Assembly: GCF_021442025.1 (NCBI RefSeq) | Contig: NZ_CP090446.1 | Location: 3,100,001 to 3,164,000 of the forward strand | Direction: 5' to 3' | From: Sphingobacterium sp. SRCM116780 | GTDB taxonomy: Bacteria > Bacteroidota > Bacteroidia > Sphingobacteriales > Sphingobacteriaceae | DNA: 64,000 nucleotides | Shown here: positions 58,720-64,000 of the stretch, in pieces | Layout of the letters: every line of letters begins with the position of its first letter | Position numbering within the stretch: position 1 is the stretch's first letter | Translations under genes and position numbers: made by a program | The notes under the pieces: generated by a model | Seen by the model: only the letters and a program-made list of their open reading frames with translations | Told to the model about the DNA's origin: nothing | Database searches by the model: none

Positions 58720-60999
58720 ATGAGTAATGTAAATCGTAAACAAGCCGCATTGGACTACCATTCGATGGGTAGACCTGGTAAAATAGCTGTTGTGCCTACC
58801 AAGCCAACAAATTCTCAACGGGATTTATCGCTAGCTTATTCACCAGGTGTTGCTGAGCCTTGTTTAGCTATCGCGGCAAACAAAGAAGATGCCTATAAAT
58901 ATACGGCAAAAGGAAATTTAGTTGCCGTAATTAGTAATGGTACCGCAGTATTGGGTCTTGGAGATATTGGCGCTGTAGCAGGTAAACCGGTTATGGAAGG
59001 TAAAGGTTTATTATTCAAAATCTTTGCTGATATTGATGTTTTTGACATCGAACTCGACACGAAGAATGTCGATGAGTTTGTGAATATTGTAAAGGCATTA
59101 GAACCTACTTTTGGTGGTATCAATTTAGAAGATATTAAAGCTCCAGAATGTTTTGAAATTGAAAGACGTTTGAAAGCTGAAATGAATATACCGGTCATGC
59201 ATGACGATCAACACGGTACAGCGATTATTTCCTGTGCAGCTTTGATCAATGCTTGTGAATTGATTGGAAAGAAAATCGAGGAGGTTAAAATCGTCGTAAA
59301 TGGTGCTGGTGCTGCAGCGATCTCGTGTACCGGGATGTATGTATCTGCTGGTGCTAAAAAGGAAAATATTGTCATGTTAGACAGTAAAGGTGTTATCCGT
59401 CGTGATCGCGAAAACTTAGATGGCATGAAAGCTGTTTATGCTACAGATCGGGACATTCGCACACTTGCTGATGCAGTAGATGGATCGGATGTATTCATCG
59501 GACTTTCTGCAGCAGATGTACTAACTCCTGAAATGCTATTAACAATGGCTGCTAAACCAATCGTATTAGCCATGGCCAATCCTAACCCGGAGATTGCTTA
59601 CGATTTAGCACTTGCCACACGTAATGATGTCATTATGGGCACAGGTCGTTCGGATTACCCGAATCAGGTGAACAATGTATTGGGTTTCCCTTATATCTTC
59701 CGTGGTGCTTTAGACGTACGTGCAACAGCGATCAACGAAGAAATGAAAGTGGCGGCAACGAAAGCAATTGCTGAATTGGCAAAACAACCCGTACCTGAAG
59801 AGGTAAACCAAGCTTATAATACGAGTAATTTAAAATATTCTGCGGAATATATCATTCCAAAACCAAATGATCCACGTTTAATCACAGAAGTTTCTGTAGC
59901 TGTAGCAAAAGCTGCTATTGCTTCAGGTGTTGCTAAACATGCCATTGAAGACTGGGATAACTATAGAGAGACGTTACGCAAAAGATTAGGTCAAGATGAC
60001 GCGATCATGCGCAATTTGACTATGGCGGCAAAACGTGACCCTAAACGTGTTGTATTTGCTGAAGCTGACAATTACAAAACGCTTCGTGCAGCACAAATTG
60101 TCAAAGAAGAAGGTATCGCGATTCCTATTTTATTGGGTAAGAAAAATAAAATCAACGATTTAATTAAGGAGTATGGCTTTGAATTAGATGCTGTAGAAAT
60201 TATCGATCCTATTGAAGAGGCAGAATCAGCACGTGTCAATAAATATGTAGATCACTTATTTACGAAAAGACAACGTCGTGGTATTTCAAAATTTGATGCG
60301 AAGAAACTGTTATTTGACCGTAATTATTTCGGAGCAAGTATGGTTCAATTTGGCGAGGCTGATACGTTAATTTCTGGGTTAACTAAAAATTACGCACATA
60401 CGATTAAACCTGCTTTACATGTGATCGGAGCAAAAGAAGGAAGTCGTATTGTTGGTATGTATATGATGTTGACTAAAAAAGGACCTATTTTCTTAGGCGA
60501 TACAACTGTCAACAAAGAACCTACGGCTAAAGAATTAGCTGATATTACGGTACAATTGGATGCTGCAGTTCGAAAAATGAACATCAGTCCGCGCATTGCA
60601 CTGTTATCCTATTCTAATTTTGGTTCTAATGAAGGTAATACACCGACAAAAGTTCGAGAAGCCATCCAGATCGTTCACAAAGAACACCCTGAAATTGTTG
60701 CTGATGGTGATTTACAAGCAAACTTTGCACTTAACAGTGAATTATTAGAAGCCAATTTCCCTTTCAGTACATTAAAAGGACAACCAGCGAATACGCTAGT
60801 TTTCCCGAACTTAGAATCAGGAAACATTGCGTATAAATTATTACAAGAAGTAGGTAATGCGGAAGCAGTAGGTCCAATTTTATTGGGAATGAACAAGCCT
60901 ATTCACGTATTACAATTGGATAGTTCTGTTCGTGAGATTGTTAACATGGTGACGATTGCAGTTGTCGATGTACAGTCGTACGAAAAACAAGGTAAATAA
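58720..60999 (+). CDS. maeB: NADP-dependent malic enzyme with C-terminal phosphotransacetylase-like domain
   Basis: 759 residues, the usual length for MaeB. The N-terminal half is the malic enzyme (SLAYSPGVAEPCLAIAANKE near 33-52, MHDDQHGTAIISCAALINAC near 160-180, dinucleotide-binding VVNGAGAAAISC near 190). Residues from about 430 (KRDPKRVVFAEADNYKTLRA) form a phosphate acetyl/butyryltransferase-like domain, which in MaeB is regulatory and binds acetyl-CoA. It converts malate to pyruvate and CO2 with NADPH formation in the cytosol, supplying reducing power during gluconeogenic growth. ruvA follows after 15 bases, probably co-transcribed. Confidence 0.96.
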   Translation: MSNVNRKQAALDYHSMGRPGKIAVVPTKPTNSQRDLSLAYSPGVAEPCLAIAANKEDAYKYTAKGNLVAVISNGTAVLGLGDIGAVAGKPVMEGKGLLFKIFADIDVFDIELDTKNVDEFVNIVKALEPTFGGINLEDIKAPECFEIERRLKAEMNIPVMHDDQHGTAIISCAALINACELIGKKIEEVKIVVNGAGAAAISCTGMYVSAGAKKENIVMLDSKGVIRRDRENLDGMKAVYATDRDIRTLADAVDGSDVFIGLSAADVLTPEMLLTMAAKPIVLAMANPNPEIAYDLALATRNDVIMGTGRSDYPNQVNNVLGFPYIFRGALDVRATAINEEMKVAATKAIAELAKQPVPEEVNQAYNTSNLKYSAEYIIPKPNDPRLITEVSVAVAKAAIASGVAKHAIEDWDNYRETLRKRLGQDDAIMRNLTMAAKRDPKRVVFAEADNYKTLRAAQIVKEEGIAIPILLGKKNKINDLIKEYGFELDAVEIIDPIEEAESARVNKYVDHLFTKRQRRGISKFDAKKLLFDRNYFGASMVQFGEADTLISGLTKNYAHTIKPALHVIGAKEGSRIVGMYMMLTKKGPIFLGDTTVNKEPTAKELADITVQLDAAVRKMNISPRIALLSYSNFGSNEGNTPTKVREAIQIVHKEHPEIVADGDLQANFALNSELLEANFPFSTLKGQPANTLVFPNLESGNIAYKLLQEVGNAEAVGPILLGMNKPIHVLQLDSSVREIVNMVTIAVVDVQSYEKQGK

Positions 61000-61014
61000 T
61001 TAGTTTTTTACGTT

Positions 61015-61596
61015 ATGTATGCATACTTCAACGGAAAATTAGCTCATAAAGCCCCTACCCATGTCGTTCTTGATGTGGGTGGGATTGGTTATTATATCCA
61101 TATTTCCTTACATACATTTTCCCAAATTAAAGACCAAGAACAGTGTAAGCTGTTCATCTCTTTTCAAGTAAGGGAAGATGCACATACGCTTTTTGGTTTT
61201 GCTACAGAAGGAGAGAAAAAATTATTTGAAAACCTGATATCTGTATCTGGGATAGGTCCCAATACAGGTCGCATGATTCTTTCCTCGAATACACCTGAAG
61301 AAATTCAATCGGCCATTGTCAATGGGCAAGTTGTGCTAATCCAAAAAATAAAAGGGATAGGTCCTAAAACAGCGCAACGCTTGATTCTGGAACTTCAAGA
61401 TAAATTGAAAAAAGAAGGAGTGGATGCGTTATCGACAATACCAATGGGGCAGTCGTTACCAGACGAAGCACTATCGGCTTTAGTCATGTTAGGTTTTAAT
61501 AAATCGGCTTCTGAGAAGGTCTTAAATACCATCATGCAGGCAGACTCGAATCTTTCTGTTGAGGATATGATCAAATTAGCTCTAAAAAGATTGTAA
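61015..61596 (+). CDS. ruvA: Holliday junction branch migration protein RuvA
   Basis: 193 residues. OB-fold N-terminus (MYAYFNGKLAHKAPTHVVLD), two helix-hairpin-helix motifs (LISVSGIGPNTGRMIL near 76-90 and KIKGIGPKTAQRLILE near 112-127) and the flexible C-terminal domain that contacts RuvB (DEALSALVMLGFNKSASEKV). It binds four-way DNA junctions as a tetramer and loads RuvB for branch migration in repair. It is in a transcription unit with maeB, and a strong hairpin with a T tract follows. Confidence 0.97.
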   Translation: MYAYFNGKLAHKAPTHVVLDVGGIGYYIHISLHTFSQIKDQEQCKLFISFQVREDAHTLFGFATEGEKKLFENLISVSGIGPNTGRMILSSNTPEEIQSAIVNGQVVLIQKIKGIGPKTAQRLILELQDKLKKEGVDALSTIPMGQSLPDEALSALVMLGFNKSASEKVLNTIMQADSNLSVEDMIKLALKRL

Positions 61597-61653
61597 TCAC
61601 GAAAAATAGATTATTATCATCAGAACAACATTTTATATTTTTTACTATTTCAA

Positions 61654-61700
61654 GCGCTATTATTCTGTTAACTTTGAACAGCATAATAGCGCATTTTTTT
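61654..61700 (+). terminator. Terminator of ruvA, overlapping a promoter-like box of the next gene
   Basis: GCGCTATTA (61654-61662) pairs with TAATAGCGC (61684-61692), with an inner CTGTT/AACAG stem, followed by seven to eight T. The T tract ends 1-2 bases before the ATG at 61702. In the loop, TAACTTTG (61669-61676) matches the -7 consensus TAnnTTTG. Confidence 0.75.
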
Positions 61701-61701
61701 T

Positions 61702-62172
61702 ATGGCAGAGGATTTAAGCATTCATAAAGGAACAAAAGAGGAACAATATGTTGGATTAATTCCTCAAATTAAAGGATTAATTACCGGAGAAGATAATCAA
61801 ATTGCAAATTTGGCCAATGTAGCAGCAGCTTTAAAAGAACAGTTCAATTTCTTTTGGGTAGGTTTTTATTTAGTTGCGGGAGAGCAATTGGTATTGGGTC
61901 CATTTCAGGGTCCTGTTGCCTGTACACGCATCAACTATGGAAGAGGTGTCTGTGGTACAGCTTGGAAAGAGTCAAAAACAATTGTGGTACCTAATGTCGA
62001 TGAATTTCCAGGGCATATCGCCTGTAGCTCTTTGTCAAAATCGGAAATCGTCATACCTATTTATCAACAAGATTCCATCGTCGGTATCTTGGATGTGGAT
62101 AGTGCAGAACTGAATGCTTTTGATGAAATTGATGAAAAATATTTAACTGAAATTGTTAGTTTACTCTCTTAA
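61702..62172 (+). CDS. msrC: Free methionine-(R)-sulfoxide reductase (GAF domain)
   Basis: 156 residues, one GAF domain. The fRMsr cysteine set is present with family spacing: Cys74 (GPVACTRI), Cys84 (GRGVCGTAWKE) and Cys108 (HIACSSLSKSEIVIPI). The enzyme reduces free L-methionine-(R)-sulfoxide in the cytosol using thioredoxin. The start directly follows the T tract of the ruvA terminator, so the mRNA would be nearly leaderless or short-leader if the TAACTTTG box inside the hairpin is used (25 bases to the ATG). Its stop overlaps the stop of the convergent WD40 gene within TTAA. Gene name by family analogy to E. coli msrC. Confidence 0.92.
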   Translation: MAEDLSIHKGTKEEQYVGLIPQIKGLITGEDNQIANLANVAAALKEQFNFFWVGFYLVAGEQLVLGPFQGPVACTRINYGRGVCGTAWKESKTIVVPNVDEFPGHIACSSLSKSEIVIPIYQQDSIVGILDVDSAELNAFDEIDEKYLTEIVSLLS

Positions 62173-63089
62173 GGAAGCTTCATTTCCCATATCTTAATCA
62201 GTTTATCATCTCCTGCGGTTAAGAAGTACTTGCCTTCTGCCAACCATATCCCGGTGTTAATGGATAAGGTATGTGAATCGTAGAATTTATCCCGACTTAC
62301 TGCTTTCAATAACGAGTAGGTATTGTCTTCCCAAATTTTGAATGACTTATCGCGGCTTACGGTAGCCATTATGGGATAAATGGGATGCGGATAAATACCA
62401 TATACGGTAAACATATGTGGCGTGAAGGTATGCTGTTCTTTCAATGATGCTACATCCGATATTTTGAAGGCTGCATCTCTTGCTCCACTAAAAACCAAAC
62501 GATCATCTTTAGAGAAGACCAGACTTGTAATGGGCATGGTATGTTTTTGATTTGCCAATAAAAAATGGTAGTCTTCGGCAGAGAATAGAAATAGATCTCC
62601 ATTTTTATCTCCAAATACAATGTTCTTTTGATCATGAGATAAGGCAACAGTACGGATCGTATTGGATGAAATAGCGAATTCATGTACTTTTTCATACGAT
62701 GTCAACGACCAAACGCTCGCGATGCCGTCCTCTCCTACAGCGACAAGTTCTTTTTTATTAGGGATCGTTTGCAAAGCAAAAACAGCTTTGTTGGAGACAT
62801 GCAAGTTGGCGATCAGTTTTTGATTTTCAACATCGACAATCATCACTTTTCCTTCACGCAGTGCGATCGCTAAATAAGGTGTGTTAGGTATTAAATGTAA
62901 GGCATAGATAGATGAACTGACTGCACAAAGAATGCGTTTGAATCCCTTCTTTTCTAAATCCCATTCTACGACACCTTTATCATTGCCTCCTGAGAAGAAG
63001 GTATTGGAAAAATAGCCATTTTCCAATGCAAAAATTGGGTTCTGATGCCCATTTAAAGTTGCTGCTAATTCGATCTCAAATTTATCCAT
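62169..63089 (-). CDS. WD40 repeat protein
   Basis: 306 residues, no signal peptide. Six to seven WD40 blades are visible, starting ELAATLNGHQNPIFALENGY and including GGNDKGVVEWDLEKKG, VGEDGIASVWSLTSYEKVHE, SGARDAAFKISDVASLKEQH, ATVSRDKSFKIWEDNTYSLL and TAGDDKLIKIWEMKLP at the end. It would form one closed propeller, a scaffold for protein contacts in the cytosol. No enzymatic domain. Convergent with the fRMsr gene; its own promoter may be TATATTTG at 63107-63114. The partner is unknown. Confidence 0.85.
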   Translation of the reverse strand: MDKFEIELAATLNGHQNPIFALENGYFSNTFFSGGNDKGVVEWDLEKKGFKRILCAVSSSIYALHLIPNTPYLAIALREGKVMIVDVENQKLIANLHVSNKAVFALQTIPNKKELVAVGEDGIASVWSLTSYEKVHEFAISSNTIRTVALSHDQKNIVFGDKNGDLFLFSAEDYHFLLANQKHTMPITSLVFSKDDRLVFSGARDAAFKISDVASLKEQHTFTPHMFTVYGIYPHPIYPIMATVSRDKSFKIWEDNTYSLLKAVSRDKFYDSHTLSINTGIWLAEGKYFLTAGDDKLIKIWEMKLP

Positions 63090-63106
63090 AAAAAAATTGC
63101 CGTATA

Positions 63107-63114
63107 CAAATATA
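63107..63114 (-). promoter_or_regulatory. Candidate -7 box of the WD40 gene
   Basis: TATATTTG on the minus strand fits TAnnTTTG, 17 bases before the ATG at 63089. No -33 box is evident and the site lies in a short palindrome (GTATAC-AAA-TATAC). Confidence 0.35.
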
Positions 63115-63156
63115 CAGCAATCTATTTTTATTGTGTCATCGAAAACTAAGGATATG

Positions 63157-63741
63157 TTATTGATGTCTACTTTCTAAATTTTTAGCGATCGTTTCTAAGG
63201 TGATTCCTTTTTCTCGCAAGAGTACCAATAAGTGGAAGAATAAATCTGATGTCTCATTGATAAAATCGTGCTCTGTTTCCGTCAATGCGGCAATGACCGT
63301 TTCAACAGCTTCTTCACCAACTTTCTGTGCTATTTTATTAATTCCTTTCGAACGAAGACGATTGACGTAAGATTCATCGGAAGGAAATTCGTAACGATGT
63401 TTAATGATACGCTCTAACTCCAATAGGAAATTTTGATTGTATGTGGTATTAAAACAGCTACGACTACCCGTATGACAAGTAGGGCCCGCTGGTTTAGCTT
63501 TAATCAATACGGTATCTTGATCACAATCGATATGTACACTCACCACGGTTAAAAAGTTTCCACTTTCTTCGCCTTTTGTCCACAATCGATTTTTACTTCT
63601 TGAGAAAAAAGTAACACGCTTTTCAGCTTGTGTTTTTTGCCATGCTTCTTCATTCATGTAGCCTAGCATCAACACTTCCAATGTTTGAGCGTCTTGCACA
63701 ATCACAGGAACAAGTCCGTCACTTTTTGAAAAATCTAACAT
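63157..63741 (-). CDS. hisIE: Bifunctional phosphoribosyl-AMP cyclohydrolase / phosphoribosyl-ATP pyrophosphatase
   Basis: 194 residues. HisI domain (about 1-105): VPVIVQDAQTLEVLMLGYMN, TFFSRSKNRLWTKGEESGNF, the Asp-rich metal site CDQDTVLI and the zinc cysteines in GPTCHTGSRSCF. HisE domain (about 110-194): ERIIKHRYEFPSDESYVNRL and KVGEEAVETVIAALTETEHD. The protein performs the second and third steps of histidine synthesis in the cytosol. The length matches the usual HisIE fusion. The next 259 bases are repeats, so any upstream his genes lie beyond the window. Confidence 0.96.
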   Translation of the reverse strand: MLDFSKSDGLVPVIVQDAQTLEVLMLGYMNEEAWQKTQAEKRVTFFSRSKNRLWTKGEESGNFLTVVSVHIDCDQDTVLIKAKPAGPTCHTGSRSCFNTTYNQNFLLELERIIKHRYEFPSDESYVNRLRSKGINKIAQKVGEEAVETVIAALTETEHDFINETSDLFFHLLVLLREKGITLETIAKNLESRHQ

Positions 63742-63749
63742 TTTTTAAT

Positions 63750-63881
63750 AGTATTTAGTAGCTAGTATTTAGTAGCTAGATTTGCTTGTGCAAGTCTACG
63801 ACTCAACCTATCTTTAGTATTTAGTAGTTAGTATTGAGTATTTAGATTTGCTTCTGCAAGCCTACGGCTCAACCTATTCTT
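63750..63881. repeat. Tandem intergenic repeat, about 65-bp unit, two copies
   Basis: Unit 1 (63750-63814) and unit 2 (63815-63881) each contain AGTATTTAGTAG-TTAG/CTAG blocks, then ATTTGCTT-TGCAAG-CTACG-CTCAACCTAT. Further TAGTATTTAG pieces follow to the window end (63961-63990). The AAGCCTACGGC part matches, inverted, the repeat at 30050-30110. Confidence 0.7.
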
Positions 63882-63899
63882 TGTATTTAGTAATTATAT

Positions 63900-63944
63900 C
63901 CTTAACTGGTTTAAGTATTCGCTCTTTCAGCGGTCACTTAAATC
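63900..63944 (+). repeat. Dispersed palindromic intergenic repeat, copy 3
   Basis: CCTTAACTGGTTTAAGTATT, then GCTCTTTCAGCGGTCACT and TAAATC. The outer arms GGTTTAAGT / CACTTAAATC are those of the copies at 1043 and 30117. The centre is closer to the inverted copy at 30256-30298. Confidence 0.65.
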
Positions 63945-64000
63945 TAGAAAGGTTATCACTAGTAGTTAGTATTTAGCACTAGGTATTTAGCCTTACTTGT

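Noticed and set aside
60000..60999. PTA-like C-terminal half of maeB as a separate phosphate acetyltransferase
   Set aside because: It is in one continuous frame with the malic enzyme, and this fusion is the normal MaeB architecture, where the domain is regulatory.

Overview
The window looks like a chromosomal segment from a member of Bacteroidota, most likely Sphingobacterium or a close relative in Sphingobacteriaceae. The evidence is three SusC/SusD pairs, Bacteroidota-type promoters (TTTG about 20 bases ahead of TAnnTTTG, clearest before rpsO and pnp), almost no Shine-Dalgarno sequences, AT-rich intergenic DNA, DUF6443-type RHS proteins and many secreted glycosidases. The assignment comes from protein character only.

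Layout. Bases 1-318 hold the 3' end of a DUF493 gene and its terminator. Bases 319-1671 are gene-poor and decayed, with a tiny membrane-protein ORF, two broken ORFs and a dispersed palindromic repeat. Bases 1672-9580 hold a small membrane protein and, on the minus strand, a three-gene RHS locus. Bases 9873-14021 hold core genes rpsO and pnp and a NagX/DUF5009-like membrane protein. Bases 14386-27181 contain a duplicated ROK regulator-SusC-SusD cassette. Bases 27287-32749 contain a GH29 fucosidase, a sialidase-like BNR lipoprotein and a GH3 glycosidase. Bases 32909-34007 hold a nucleotidyltransferase with a 59-residue partner and a small membrane protein. A gene preceded by an 11-bp repeat array and a large inverted repeat lies at 34378. 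Bases 35461-50342 form a polysaccharide utilisation locus: a membrane-spanning regulator, then SusC-SusD-GH29-GH2 on the minus strand, with another GH29 facing away. Bases 50485-55146 hold a PAS histidine kinase, a single-domain response regulator and a GH20 hexosaminidase. From 55279 on are housekeeping genes: aminopeptidase P, a PBP4-type D,D-peptidase, maeB, ruvA, free methionine-(R)-sulfoxide reductase, a WD40 protein and hisIE. The window ends in tandem and dispersed repeats.

How the genes fit together. Three GH29 fucosidases, a lectin-tagged GH2 beta-galactosidase, GH20, GH3, a BNR glycosidase and three SusCD importers point to stepwise trimming and uptake of fucosylated, galactose- and HexNAc-containing glycans. 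None of the three SusC proteins shows an N-terminal STN signalling domain and no ECF sigma/FecR pair is present. Control is instead suggested by ROK repressor-like proteins (two cassettes) and by an unusual one-component regulator (third locus).

The most unusual item is the protein at 45781-48297. It has a signal peptide, a lectin-like domain and a kelch propeller outside the cytoplasm, then one membrane helix, then a SARP-type winged helix with a BTAD helical domain inside. The gap between it and susC contains five TTAAT motifs at 11/11/20/12-base spacing, which resembles the direct-repeat operators of SARP proteins. This reads as a membrane-tethered SARP glycan sensor with its operator.
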